DNA of 64,000 bases from the NCBI GenBank assembly GCA_030549175.1, contig JAUKUA010000005.1, positions 124,001 to 188,000 on the forward strand. Reading direction: 5' to 3'. The DNA comes from Lasiosphaeris hirsuta (Eukaryota > Ascomycota > Sordariomycetes > Sordariales > Lasiosphaeriaceae). The notes below the pieces were generated by a model that saw only the letters and a list, made by a program, of their open reading frames with translations, did no database searches and was not told the DNA's origin. Positions 1 to 9,953 of this stretch are shown piece after piece. A program made the position numbers and the translations under genes. Within the stretch, counting starts at the first letter, position 1, and the number at the start of each line of letters is the position of its first letter.

Positions 1-205
1 GACGTGTGGCCGGACGTCCGCAGGAGCAGGTTATGCAGTGGTCGATGGAGCGATAGACGGTCGAGACTTTGTAGGGGCCGGTAGTTGAGCATGCGACTTG
101 GGGAAGCTGGGTGGTGCGTGTGATTGTGCCGATATCGCTTTGAGAAGTCTGGGCGGCGAGGGTGAATGCCGCGCCGACAGCGAGTGTGGCAAGTAGTTGA
201 ACCAT
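1..205 (-). CDS. Small secreted protein, 3' end outside the window
   Basis: The frame opens with ATG at 205 and stays open to the window edge, giving 68 residues without a stop. The first ~18 residues (MVQLLATLAVGAAFTLAAQ) form a typical signal peptide, with predicted cleavage after Ala-Ala. The mature part is Thr/Ser-rich and ends with a Cys cluster (HCITCSCG), so a disulphide-stabilised secreted protein is likely. A TATATA element lies 77 bp upstream. I do not recognise the family and the C-terminus is not visible. Role is unknown; secretion is inferred from the signal peptide only. Confidence 0.6.
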   Translation of the reverse strand, partial: MVQLLATLAVGAAFTLAAQTSQSDIGTITRTTQLPQVACSTTGPYKVSTVYRSIDHCITCSCGRPATR

Positions 206-281
206 CCTATTGTGCTCAAAAGCGTCACAGGAGACATCAAGTTCTAAACACGATGGAGATCAGCTAGGGGGCATCACCTCC

Positions 282-287
282 TATATA
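282..287 (-). promoter_or_regulatory. Putative TATA element of the secreted-protein gene
   Basis: TATATA on the minus strand, 77 bp upstream of the ATG at 205. Spacing suits a fungal core promoter. Based on sequence match only. Confidence 0.35.
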
Positions 288-897
288 CAACGTATCTGCT
301 CCAGGATTTGCTGCGGGGTAGGCCATCAAGGAAGCCTGTTACCACATGCGGCGTTGACGAGTCTAATGTGGATAAATAAATATATCCGTAGCCGATAGTT
401 CGGGTATGACTGGGAAGCAAATTCTATGTTTAGTAGTGTCGCTGAGAGGCTTGTCGCCACAAGGTATCCGCGTCGAGGCACCTAGCCGAGGCAAGTGAGG
501 ATTTCTTATTGCTTATGTCGATTCGTACCTACAAGCTCTTCACACATGCGTTGCCCGTATCATACCGGTTGGGTTACAATGCGTTAGTAACTCTAGATCT
601 CTGTTATTGAATACCTGACGTATGGGTTGACGAATCGATTTTATGGGGCATAGAAGTTTTGTTTGGGTTTCCGGAGGTTCTGGCATTCAAGCTAAAGTGT
701 CTTTGACCCTCGAGTCTGTTGCAGGGTACAGGTATTTCTTGCCGGTACGATAACGAGGGATGGCCTAGGGTCATGCATGATAGGTCCCTGTACTAATTCG
801 CAGGGGAGGAGGAATATAAGCGATTCTGTACTATGATCAGCTGCAATGTCGTGGAGGAGAATGGGAAGGGGAAACCGAGGCGGGAGAGCTGGAGGTT

Positions 898-917
898 GGG
901 GGGGGGGGGGGGGGGGG
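898..917 (+). repeat. G20 homopolymer
   Basis: Twenty consecutive G residues, flanked by gaggtt and agctgg. It is the longest homopolymer in the window. Poly-G can form quadruplexes and is often mis-sized in sequencing, so the exact length is uncertain. Confidence 0.9.
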
Positions 918-1189
918 AGCTGGAAAAAGGGAATGAAAATTGTAATAAGTCTGGGGTGTGTAAAAGATGTGCGGGTTCCAATAATAATTCATTGTGAATT
1001 TAGTTCAACACTCGGGGTGAGGGGAAGCTTCAGTAGGTGGGTTCCAGCTGTGGGCCAGCTTCGTTGTTCATGGGTAGCTGCTTAGACTGACTAGGTGGCT
1101 ATGTGGACATGGTGGGGGCCGAGCGTGTGGCTCAATACCGAGCATGATGCCGGGCATGAAATTGCAGCTATTTCCGAAGCCAAGCCACC

Positions 1190-2419
1190 TTATAACCCCG
1201 TGAAATCCGAGGCAGGAAACGCTTCTGCGGCGCGTGCTGCGATGCTACCTAGATACTCCTGCCACTCTAGCTTACAGGTCTGACAGAGCTCTACCCCGCC
1301 AAATTTGCGGGACGTTTCAGCGCCATAGAAGGGACGGAAGATACAGTCATTGCAATGCCCCTGTGCGCTGTCATCTAACAATTCAACGAGCCCAGGGAAC
1401 AATAGTTCGTCGCTGTGTGCAGTAACGGTGGTATGGCGATCATTGTCGACCAGTCCAGTGTGTAGGTCTACCCGGTTCCAAAGCTTGACATGCTGCCGGG
1501 CATTCCATATAATCTCTTCGGTTTCGGGTTTGCCGATAGTGAGACCATCATCCACAAATCGATACCGTCGCATCATCATATGAATGGGACCGCCGATATA
1601 TCGCGTAAAGCTGATGGCGCATTGTAAACTGGTGTCCTTCGCCGCTAGCGCATCCAGAGCCCAGAGGGTCTCGCGGCAACGGTGATAAGCCGTCTTCCGA
1701 ACTTCGTCGCCGGCGTACGCAAATGTGTTGTGAACTTCACCCTCGGCACGGTGTTTATGATAGGCAACGGCGTCATACATCGTAAGACTAATCTCGCCGA
1801 GTATTTGGAGTTGCTGCTCAGTGAACCACCGATCGTAAATGCCGTTGCACACAAGGCTAGCCGCAATTGTGAACCGAGCGAGCCCATCGCAGTCTCGCAA
1901 GCGAAACCAGGTTCTCGGGGCTTGACCAAGCAGATTCACATATCTGTGGAACAAGTCCGAGTTCCGTCGGTCGCAGGATTTGTCCGCCGTAAACAGCAGG
2001 TTGGTTCGAAATTCGCGCGACATTTCCTCGTGTATCGGAACTCCCCCGAAGAGATCGTGCAGGAGATTCTTAATATTATAGCCGAGAACCGTGTTTTCAG
2101 TCACGGCATCAATGAGAGCTCCGTTGTATTCCGCCACGGTCGAGATTGCGATGAGGCGCACGTAGGCGATATAGCGAGCCCAGTTGGTGAAATGCGGTAT
2201 GATGCATCTTGTGAACTCCCACGCTGTCGCCAGCGTCTCGTCAACGAACCGATCCGGAAGTTTTGTGCCTCGAAGATCACCTTCAATCTCTGCCGGGTAA
2301 AACCAAGTATCGGAAAGAGGGCGATTTTCGCCTGGGCCGAATCGATCACGGTCCCAAGCCTTGAGCTCGGGAGCGGTGTTAGGGATAGTCGCTGATCGCA
2401 GATCGACAGGCTCTTCCAT
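1190..2419 (-). CDS. ABA3-type sesquiterpene synthase (alpha-ionylideneethane synthase-like)
   Basis: Intronless, 409 residues from ATG at 2419. Conserved blocks recall fungal BcABA3 over nearly the whole length: DTWFYPAEI (~37-45), AWEFTRCIIPHFTNW, FTADKS-DRR, APRTWFRLRDCDGLARFTIA, YHKHRAEGE, and GGPIHMMMRRYRFV. The ABA3 family makes (2Z,4E)-alpha-ionylideneethane from farnesyl diphosphate, the scaffold step of fungal abscisic acid biosynthesis. It lacks the classical Asp-rich DDxxD motif, and I see none here either. The C-terminus has two CxxC pairs (CNDC and CQTC), a possible metal-binding knuckle. No partner P450 pair or ABA4-like SDR lies next to it, so product and pathway are open. Family assignment is from recalled similarity and no search was run. 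Confidence 0.8.
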   Translation of the reverse strand: MEEPVDLRSATIPNTAPELKAWDRDRFGPGENRPLSDTWFYPAEIEGDLRGTKLPDRFVDETLATAWEFTRCIIPHFTNWARYIAYVRLIAISTVAEYNGALIDAVTENTVLGYNIKNLLHDLFGGVPIHEEMSREFRTNLLFTADKSCDRRNSDLFHRYVNLLGQAPRTWFRLRDCDGLARFTIAASLVCNGIYDRWFTEQQLQILGEISLTMYDAVAYHKHRAEGEVHNTFAYAGDEVRKTAYHRCRETLWALDALAAKDTSLQCAISFTRYIGGPIHMMMRRYRFVDDGLTIGKPETEEIIWNARQHVKLWNRVDLHTGLVDNDRHTTVTAHSDELLFPGLVELLDDSAQGHCNDCIFRPFYGAETSRKFGGVELCQTCKLEWQEYLGSIAARAAEAFPASDFTGL

Positions 2420-4310
2420 GGTGAAGGATCACTTGGAAGAAGCTTTGCTAAGGGGTGGGTGTATTGTGCTTCTAATTGATTTCTAGTGTTCAGAGTTGTG
2501 CAGAAGAACAATCTCCGGTCGGACCGTAACGCGGAGATGCGATTTTTTATATGATATTTTCTAACAACATCTAGCTCCGAATGTGTTCCCGCATATTTGG
2601 GGCGACGAAGAGTGCGAGGTGTGAATACGTCGATTAATCCGACCCAGCCAACAGCATCTCTGACTACATCTCGTGATCGATCCTACGGCAACAGCAGAGA
2701 CGGGGCGTCCGCACGAGATTGTCTTTTGCTTCAGTGCCTTGGGTGCTGCAGCTGCAGCTGGCCGCGCGGCATTTGTTCGTGGCAAGGCCGACTCGGACAT
2801 GCGTTCTTGTAGTCCGAAATTCGAGTGCGTGCGATTCATTCCTTACTACTTTTATCCCGACGTACTTTCGGCGGCTGACTCGTCTTGTGCTGGGTCTAGG
2901 CTGCAGTACTGTAAACTTGTTCAATACCACGATGAGCTTCATTATCGCCCAATTCAAGCCGTCATCCTACCTTGGCTCCTTATGTTAGTGTTTATCTAAG
3001 AACGTTTGTCACGGTAAGGAATGGAAATGCGCTGGTACCGTGGTATATTCGGATCTCTCATTCACCTTGAGAACCACGTTGGTGTTCTTGGCGAGTGCAG
3101 TGAAGCGGTTGTTAAACATGCCTAAGCGTAAAGTAATTCGCCGCCGAGATCCAAATCCGAGAAACCCCTCCCCAACTAACTAGAAGAAACACCCTTGTGC
3201 CGCGCCGGATCAGATGTGTGTCAACCGGCATTGGGGCAGCCCGTGATTCAACCCCGAGTCCAAGAGATGTATAATTGTCTACGTCGTTGAGTACAAGCCG
3301 CCACATAAACCCAGCGCTGACCAATTATACTGCAGCTTTCAAAGGATTCGGGAGGTAGACATTAGCACTAAGGGCATCTATCGCCCAACCACTCTAGCTG
3401 GGGATTTTGACAAGTTCAACGTCATTTTGTATCAGTCCGTACGACTCACTGCACTCACTCTTGGCCATGCCGTTGTTATCGGCACGACCGGTGTCGTAGA
3501 ACACGGCAGATACGTCAAAATGCCCCCCCCACCTATCCGAGATATAATTCCTTGTGGACGGGCAGTAAATATCGCAGCGCATGGTAGCGTGCCAAGTTAC
3601 TATTGTGGTGTTGGTGCAATTGGGGGTTTCCCTCAGTGGCGTCATTGTCGATGGGGTCGTCGAGGGTACGCGGGAAGAGGGTTCGTGCTAGATCTTTTTT
3701 GCCGATGCGTTAGTGCTTGATTGTAGTTAGCTGCGGGAAGTTGTTCCGGCGGGTGAGCGTTATACCTGTGTTATTAAGCACGCGTACACCGAGCATGCAA
3801 GGAGTTGACCTCTTGGGGTTAGCCACATCTTCTACTATTTATAGAGTGGCTTGCGGGAAGTCGTTGACAAAAGTACACGTAGACAGCAGCGGTGAGGGGA
3901 GGGGCACTCTTCAACGGGGCATGGGTACTTAATACAGCTCAATTACACAACTTAAACAAGAAACACTCGTCCATTAGACTACTACCAAACTTTGTGCTCC
4001 GCGAGGTATCCCAACTAGTGTGCTGCCAACATCAGCAACTAATGAATTAGGCTCAGCCCTCTAAATCGCTTTCATGCAGACCTTCGGACATGCTCACACC
4101 GGATAATTCCAACCGTGGGTCTCGAACAGCTTGGTAAAAACTAAACGGGCCAGAAAATCGTCGAGGCCCCAGCGTCAATCGTTTCACAACCTATGCATTT
4201 CCTTTCCGGCAGACAAAGTGCATTCTCAGACAGACATGGTTCGCTCTCTCACAGCCATCGCAATTCCGAACACCGCCAAGTCTCCTTGACGCACTCCATC
4301 AGAACCTGCG
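2420..4310. other. Intergenic region, one weak small ORF
   Basis: Between the ABA3-like gene and the secreted-protein gene. It is mixed-composition DNA with only short overlapping frames. Apart from the weak Cys-containing frame at 3394-3645 I see nothing supportable. Confidence 0.5.
3394..3645 (-). CDS. Possible small Cys-containing protein or exon
   Basis: An 83-residue frame from ATG at 3645 with N-glycosylation-like NCTNTT near the start, a CDIYC pair and a further Cys. Composition resembles the mature part of a secreted protein, but no signal peptide is encoded in frame and no convincing upstream exon was found. On this strand a TATAAATA motif lies roughly 200 bp upstream. It could equally be a chance frame. 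Confidence 0.2.
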   Translation of the reverse strand: MTPLRETPNCTNTTIVTWHATMRCDIYCPSTRNYISDRWGGHFDVSAVFYDTGRADNNGMAKSECSESYGLIQNDVELVKIPS

Positions 4311-4757
4311 CTAAAGGTTGGCAGGCGCATAACTCTTGTCGGGCGTAACAGCAACACCATTAACAATCTCGCGATCCGAGTATGAGGGCCAAGTAATCAG
4401 CTTCTTGCTCCAGTCGGCAACCGACCAGGTGGTGAAGCCATTGCCAGGGCCAAAGACGCCGCTCCAGCCGGAGCTGACGGCGTACGGGCCGCAGGTGATG
4501 CCGCCGGCGGGGGCCTGGCTGGCGGGCGCGCCCGTCACCGTGTACTCGCACCAGGTGACGGGGGCTAGGTGGGTGTCGACGCCAAACGACACGACACACG
4601 AGGTGTCGGGGGCGTTGCAGGTCCGCTTGAACGACTTGATGGTCCACTCGGGCACGGCGGCCATGGCGGACACGGCTTCGGCGCGCGTGTCGAGGGTGGG
4701 GGCGGCCATGCCCGAGGTGGCGGCGAAGAGGCCGAGGAGGAGGGTTGAGTACTGCAT
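4311..4757 (-). CDS. Alt a 1 / PevD1-like small secreted protein
   Basis: 148 residues, no intron. Residues 1-18 form a signal peptide ending in GMAAP. The mature part begins with EWTIKSFKRTCNAPDTSC and carries TWCEYTVTGAPASQAP, GGITCGPY, GWSGVFGPGNGFTTWSV and a C-terminal VTPDKSYAPANL. These blocks and the four Cys match my recollection of the AA1-like (Alt a 1) family that includes the Verticillium elicitor PevD1 and related hypersensitive-response proteins. Such proteins are secreted to the apoplast or wall as beta-barrel proteins. A TATAAG element lies about 140 bp upstream. A host-interaction role is inferred from family only. Confidence 0.75.
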   Translation of the reverse strand: MQYSTLLLGLFAATSGMAAPTLDTRAEAVSAMAAVPEWTIKSFKRTCNAPDTSCVVSFGVDTHLAPVTWCEYTVTGAPASQAPAGGITCGPYAVSSGWSGVFGPGNGFTTWSVADWSKKLITWPSYSDREIVNGVAVTPDKSYAPANL

Positions 4758-6141
4758 GTTTGCCGTGTTGGTTGTTGGTTGCTGGTTGGGTTGGGTGTGG
4801 TATCAGTGAGATCTCTGAGGTGTGGTTGAGATGTCTTGGTTGATTGATAATGTTGAGCTAGGAATGGGATGACACTGGGAGATGGTAGTCTCCTTATATG
4901 TGCCGACATCGAGAGTTGCCTTCCATGACCGATTCTACAACTCTCGTAGTCGAGGCACGATGACGTTACATTTTGCCGTGTAGCCGTAAAATATTCGTAG
5001 CACAGCGTCGGTCATTGCCTTCGTATATTGCCGAGTCACTCACCTGATCAGATGCGATGGTGGCGATGCCCACCGGTCCCAACTGCAACTCCCACCGTAA
5101 ACCCTAACCTGATGTCGTGTATGCTCCATAGTAACCCCGTAAAGGGTAATACGAGATGCTCAGCCAACCCCGCTGACGCTCCTACGCACCTGTCATGACC
5201 GCCAAAATAGACACTGAACACGAGTTGAAGACACTCTCCACTATCCAGTGCACTGCGTAATAGTGGATAAGATCTCAGTTACCTAATTGGCTTCTATTCA
5301 TGATGTCTTGAAGATTAGCGCATCGTTATGACATTTTTTTCCAAGACCATCCCCAGGTAATGTTTTATGGTCTATTTCCAATGAGTGACAATGCTGTGCA
5401 TCCTGGACTCATTAGAACTGTGGAGAGGCCGTGGCTGGGGTCGGGTCGAGTGGTTGTAGACTAGGGAGTGCCAAAGATGTGGTACTTTCGCTGCGGAGTA
5501 CCTAGGTAGGCAGGCTGGGCCCAGTGGCCACGACTCGACTTCAGGCTATTAAAGCCAAAACCCGGCTGATACCGGCCACGGTAGGACTGACGCCTGCAAG
5601 GGTCTCCTGGTGTATTAACCAGCTGATGTGCTAAAAAAGCTGTTTTATGAGATAAATCTGGGCGCCTGTACCCCGACACTGCCTATGTGACATTGCTCAA
5701 CCTGGCTCAGGCCCTGCTCAGTCTTGATCGGTCCTTATTACTCACCTTTGCTAACCCTAACTAGAGTGTAGCGGAGAAAAGCAGCTTCCTCACGGCAACG
5801 AGGATCAGTCAGCTGCCAGCTGCCGGCTGCTGCGGCACTTAGCCATGTTAAGAATGGCGATGACGGTGGTCCGAATCAGGCCGGCTGTGTTGGTCGCCAA
5901 GTTGAAGCGCCTATGTGACAGCTGCCGCCATGGCCTAGGGATAATAACCTCAATGCAGTACCAATGTATAACAGCGACAGTAATAATCATGATTGGCGAT
6001 GAGATTGCGACTAGGTAGCCTACTTATCAAGGTTCAGATTTTGGGAAAACGACCAAACCTCGAGAGTCGAGGCCCTGGTTCAACTTCAAAAATGAATATC
6101 AAAATCATGGGTGGAATCTCTCCACCAGATTTTGGTTGCTT
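4758..6141. other. Intergenic region, no gene recognised
   Basis: Promoter of the Alt a 1-like gene at the left, 3' side of the membrane-protein gene at the right. Isolated CCCTAA-like units occur near 5100 and 5750, and the string gcctatgtgaca occurs twice (near 5684 and 5910). This hints at old repeat remnants, but no element boundary or coding frame can be supported. Confidence 0.45.
4893..4898 (-). promoter_or_regulatory. Putative TATA element of the Alt a 1-like gene
   Basis: TATAAG on the minus strand (within CATATAAGGA), 136 bp upstream of the ATG at 4757. Sequence match and position only. Confidence 0.35.
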
Positions 6142-7431
6142 TCAGGCGGCCCTGCTACTATTGCCGACTGTTACATTCTCCCCGAGAATCCCATGACAGG
6201 ACCCGGTAAAGTACGTGACCATGTAGTGACCGTCTCCAGACGCAGTCGAGGTATTCGCCACCGGCGCCTCAGCAATCAACCCAAACGGTTCCCACGTGGA
6301 GTTCTGTCGCACACGCACCAACCCCGGGCAGAGAAAAGCGTCATCCCCAGACTCTGGTGTGCTTGTGGTGTAGCTCCCGCACGGGACCCTTCTGGTTTCA
6401 ATGGCTGAGACGGTCACCAGAGCAGCCCAGCCGAGATATATCGCCGCAGTCCCCACCTTGTACCAAGTTGCACTGATGCAAGGGATGATGGTTGACTTGC
6501 AGTCGTGCCGGGCGGCGTAGTAGGCGTACACACCGCTTCCCAAGGCGAAGGAGAAGGCTAGTAATGCAATCCCCACCGCCCCGGTCATTGTGAGTTGGAT
6601 ATTCCAGCCCTGAAATACGAGGATTGTGATGAGCCCTCCGAGACACGGCATGGCGAAGGCAGAAAGAAAGACGAATCGAAAAAGCCGACTCCAGTTCGAC
6701 GTAGGACGGAACCTGTGCTCTGGGTCTTTCGACCCAGGATGGCGGACATTGTCTATTTCTCGTGTCGTCGGGACCATCTCGAGCGAGTCGGATGAAACGG
6801 CCCACGCACAAGACATGCCCGGCGGGATGTTGTCAAAGGCAATATAGCTAAAGTCATTGGTGATCCAAAAGGTGGCGAATAAGCGTAAGAGGCCACATAG
6901 GGCCAATGCACTAAAGACATTGCCAACCGAGAGGTTGGCGTGGTACCCAGCGAGCGACCCCGTCCAGTCCCCCGTGCTAATCACGTTTGAGAAGATGGCG
7001 TTGACGCCCTGCAGGGTGACGACGATGGTCTTGATTGATTCGGATGAAAAGAGCGTCATCCGGGTGCGGTCCGGGAGCCGGGCGCAATACTGCACGCTCT
7101 TGGCTGCCATCTCCTCGGACCCGTCCCATCCGTCCGACGTCCAGAAGATGGCGTTTGCCGCTGCCAGGTCTGAAGGGCTCCAGTCGATCGCGCGGATCCG
7201 CCGGTCGGTGATTGCGGCATATCGCCAGAGGATGGTGACGGGGGAGTAGAGGCACATCCGCTCGTGCCACCGCGGGCGTCTCCGGCAGAGATATGCCGGT
7301 TCCGGAGCGCCGGCAATGATGTGGATGATGAGAGGGGCGAAGCAGATTGTAAACAGCGACATCCACTGGGAAAAGGTGATGTTGCCTGACTGGTAAGTCA
7401 AGGGGGTGACCTTGATGGCATACTGTGTCAT
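6142..7431 (-). CDS. Orphan multi-pass membrane protein
   Basis: 429 residues from ATG at 7431, intronless. About seven hydrophobic helices are visible: SQWMSLFTICFAPLIIHII near the N-terminus, a pair around residues 170-195, then a cluster at ~250-350 (FRFVFLSAFAMPCLGGLITI, GIALLAFSFALGSGVYAYY, AIYLGWAALVTVSAI). A Cys-containing extracellular-like tail with NST/NTS glycosylation sites follows the last helix. Short polar loops carry Arg clusters (CRRRPRWHER). I do not recognise a named family; it looks like a lineage-specific fungal membrane protein. The reading frame is intact and codon use is gene-like. Confidence 0.65.
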   Translation of the reverse strand: MTQYAIKVTPLTYQSGNITFSQWMSLFTICFAPLIIHIIAGAPEPAYLCRRRPRWHERMCLYSPVTILWRYAAITDRRIRAIDWSPSDLAAANAIFWTSDGWDGSEEMAAKSVQYCARLPDRTRMTLFSSESIKTIVVTLQGVNAIFSNVISTGDWTGSLAGYHANLSVGNVFSALALCGLLRLFATFWITNDFSYIAFDNIPPGMSCAWAVSSDSLEMVPTTREIDNVRHPGSKDPEHRFRPTSNWSRLFRFVFLSAFAMPCLGGLITILVFQGWNIQLTMTGAVGIALLAFSFALGSGVYAYYAARHDCKSTIIPCISATWYKVGTAAIYLGWAALVTVSAIETRRVPCGSYTTSTPESGDDAFLCPGLVRVRQNSTWEPFGLIAEAPVANTSTASGDGHYMVTYFTGSCHGILGENVTVGNSSRAA

Positions 7432-8111
7432 TGTCGAAGAGATCCTTCTCGGAAAGTGGAATCAAAAGCTGTTGACATGTCTACACAGTTGAGGGGGAAA
7501 AAAAATTAGTGAGAGGCTCGCGAAGGTTCTCTCTCTTTGGCCAACCTTCGTCGAGCCCAAGGCTTCTGGAACCCAACGAGTCGCTTTGCATATGTGGTGG
7601 ATCGGAATCACTGCAGCCCTTCGGAGAACTCCAGCTGTGTAACCCGACGGCTGGCATTACTGAAGCTTCGCCACCACTCAATGCTGATACTGCGTGGGGA
7701 GGTCTCTAGTGCCGTGCACACAAAGAGCAGTGATTGGACCACCTCGAATTTCATGTCGCCTAGACAGACTCGGAGCAGTGTCGTCTGTCTCACAGTCCGA
7801 GTCACGCATTACACATTCCAGCCACTAAAGTTGACGTTCAATTTTAAGGCAGCTGCCGTGGCTTAATACCGCAGGCTTGACTAGAGGTAAAATCCACTTC
7901 AAGCGTAGATACTAGTATGCAGTTCATAACAGGGAGGGGGAGGGGACTCTGACAAGCTACCTACTTAAGATTATGGGGGAGGGAGAGTTTGTTTAGTCAC
8001 CGCCGATGGGAGGTTGCCAGCTGGCTGGAGCAAGATTATGGACGTTCACGGCAGGTGAACAACATGATTCATAGTTCATGAGCACAATCTAACTACCAGA
8101 ACTGCCGAATC
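7432..8111. other. Intergenic region
   Basis: 680 bp between two minus-strand genes. It contains the membrane-protein promoter and an A-rich run near 7500. No gene, RNA or repeat recognised. Confidence 0.5.
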
Positions 8112-8897
8112 TCACCACGCGCCCTTCATGACATCTTTCAGCCTACCCAGCACCTTTGCCGAGTTCAAAATCTGCTCCATCGTCCTAGTATCTTGTCCAG
8201 GCTCGCCCCGGGGTCCAAACGTGCCAAGCCCGGCAGCAAGGCGAGACTGTATCTCTTGCAACGAGAGGTGGTCTGGGAAGTATATCCTAATCCGCATGCC
8301 TCTCTCTTCCACTTCTAGTTGATCCCCTCCGGGCTCACTGCCTTCGTGCCCGCGTGGCGGGCGTGCCGTCCCGCCGTAGTTTCTGCAATCATCCTGCGGC
8401 CCTATGTTGGCCGTGATACTCGCGTTTCCTGCGGCTGGGTTCTGGAACTGGACAGTAATGTCGGGTATTTCTTCGCTGTTGCTTCTCCGATGTGTCGCTG
8501 GGCTTGCATGCCGGGGCAGTTGCGGACTCTCAACACCGGATGTACTGCTTCTTGAAGCGGCAGAGCTACCCACGGACGCGGGATACCGGTACACGATGGC
8601 GTCCCAGCAGATGAGAAACCCCTGCGGGGCGGGTGATGTGATCCGGCAGTGCTTTTGGCCGTTGCTGTCATGCACGCACGTCAAAGGTGGGGAGATGCAG
8701 ACCGCGTTGGGGTCGTCTTTGTTGATTGTACATGTCTGTATCGTGATGGGTTCTCCGTACCAGGTTCCGGTTTCGGTGCAGACGCGTGTCCAATCGCCTG
8801 CCGTGGTGCAGGTCCAATTATCATTGGCCCAGCTGCCGTCCTCTTGAGCAACCGCAATGCCAGAGAGGGCGGAAAGGACGAGAAGTAAGCTCTTCAT
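8112..8897 (-). CDS. Secreted protein with Cys-rich N-terminal half
   Basis: 261 residues, no intron. Signal peptide at 1-17 (MKSLLLVLSALSGIAVA, then QEDGSW). The mature N-terminal part (~20-105) has eight Cys arranged in WTCTTAG..RVCTETG, TIQTCTINK..AVCISPPLTC and HCRI..LICWDAI, which suggests a disulphide-rich domain. The middle is Ser/Pro/Arg-rich and probably disordered. The C-terminal third contains a possible amphipathic segment (HLSLQEIQSRLAAGLG) and ends in KVLGRLKDVMKGAW. Family not recognised; an extracellular role is inferred from the signal peptide. Confidence 0.65.
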   Translation of the reverse strand: MKSLLLVLSALSGIAVAQEDGSWANDNWTCTTAGDWTRVCTETGTWYGEPITIQTCTINKDDPNAVCISPPLTCVHDSNGQKHCRITSPAPQGFLICWDAIVYRYPASVGSSAASRSSTSGVESPQLPRHASPATHRRSNSEEIPDITVQFQNPAAGNASITANIGPQDDCRNYGGTARPPRGHEGSEPGGDQLEVEERGMRIRIYFPDHLSLQEIQSRLAAGLGTFGPRGEPGQDTRTMEQILNSAKVLGRLKDVMKGAW

Positions 8898-9953
8898 GAT
8901 CTGAGGTTGAAATTAGGGGATGGAGCGCGCTCAACCTGACTCTACGAATAGGGAAAACCCGGCGAAGTAATTGACTTGCGGTTCTGGTGTCGTCGACTAT
9001 GGTGTTTTTGGCAAGCCTCAATCCGACACCCACTTTGTGGCTTGAGGTATGACCGGGAATCGGGTGGGAGCCAATTAATATCTGAAGGCCACCGAAGCGG
9101 TCGGTAGCTAGGTTCCCCTCAGCCCGGGATTTTTTTCTTTTCTCTTTTTCATTAAGGATAGTCACCACGAAGGATTCTGGTCCTTCAAAGCGTACTTATT
9201 TAGGAACGGATGGTGACGTATTTTCCTCGACCGGCATCAACGGCATGGCTCCCAACCCAGAGGTCTTCAACAAAAGTACCAACAAACCTCGTCTACTTAG
9301 TATGCCCGATGGTTTTTATCTAGGCACCAGTCTACCGAATTTTTGTGGTGTAGGGGGCACCGGGACTCTGTTGCCGCAGATGTGTAGAGAGCTGGCCAAG
9401 GTGGGGGAATCGTACTCTGCGTTATCTGTTGATATTAAGCAATGTAGGCAGTGCTGCAAAAATGTGTTCCCGTGCACTTGATGTCTTGGGGGCGGAGTCG
9501 TCGAGTCGCACAGATTCTCGACTTTAGCCGCCCTCCCGCCCAATATCTTCGCAGAAGGTCGCAGACGGTCGCACTGCGTAAGCAAGCGAGCGTGCGTGCG
9601 GGCACGCTACATTTATTCAGAGGCTTGTCACTTTGGAATGCATATGTCAGAATGCCTTGCGTGTGGCGGGGTTCTTTTAGAATCTGCCTCGTGATCTCGT
9701 AGGGCCATAGAAGATGGGGAATTTACAAGATGTGGGGACACTAGTATAGAAACCCGCCAGAAATCGGAATGCATCAAAATACCTTTGTAAGTTGATAGGT
9801 ACCTAGGTAGTACTCAACTAGACCTACTAAATATTTTGTTCCCCACCCGACTTTTGCCTTACCTACCATGCAGCAGGGTAAACTTGACCATTTGATTAGG
9901 TACCCCTATAAGCCAACCGAACCCCTCCATCTAGCCACCTACGACACCCAGCC
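8898..9953. other. Intergenic region between divergent genes
   Basis: Shared upstream region of the secreted-protein gene (minus) and the DUF3176 gene (plus). A TATAAG at 9907-9912 lies 42 bp before the DUF3176 start. Several GGTAGGTA-like stretches occur near 9790-9870. No gene recognised. Confidence 0.5.

Larger units (their letters stand above)
206..1189. other. Intergenic region with a long G tract
   Basis: Upstream of the secreted-protein gene and downstream of the ABA3-like gene. Apart from the TATA-like element and the G20 tract I see no coding signal. Open frames here are short, and the ones around 846-1085 are carried by the G tract. Confidence 0.6.
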
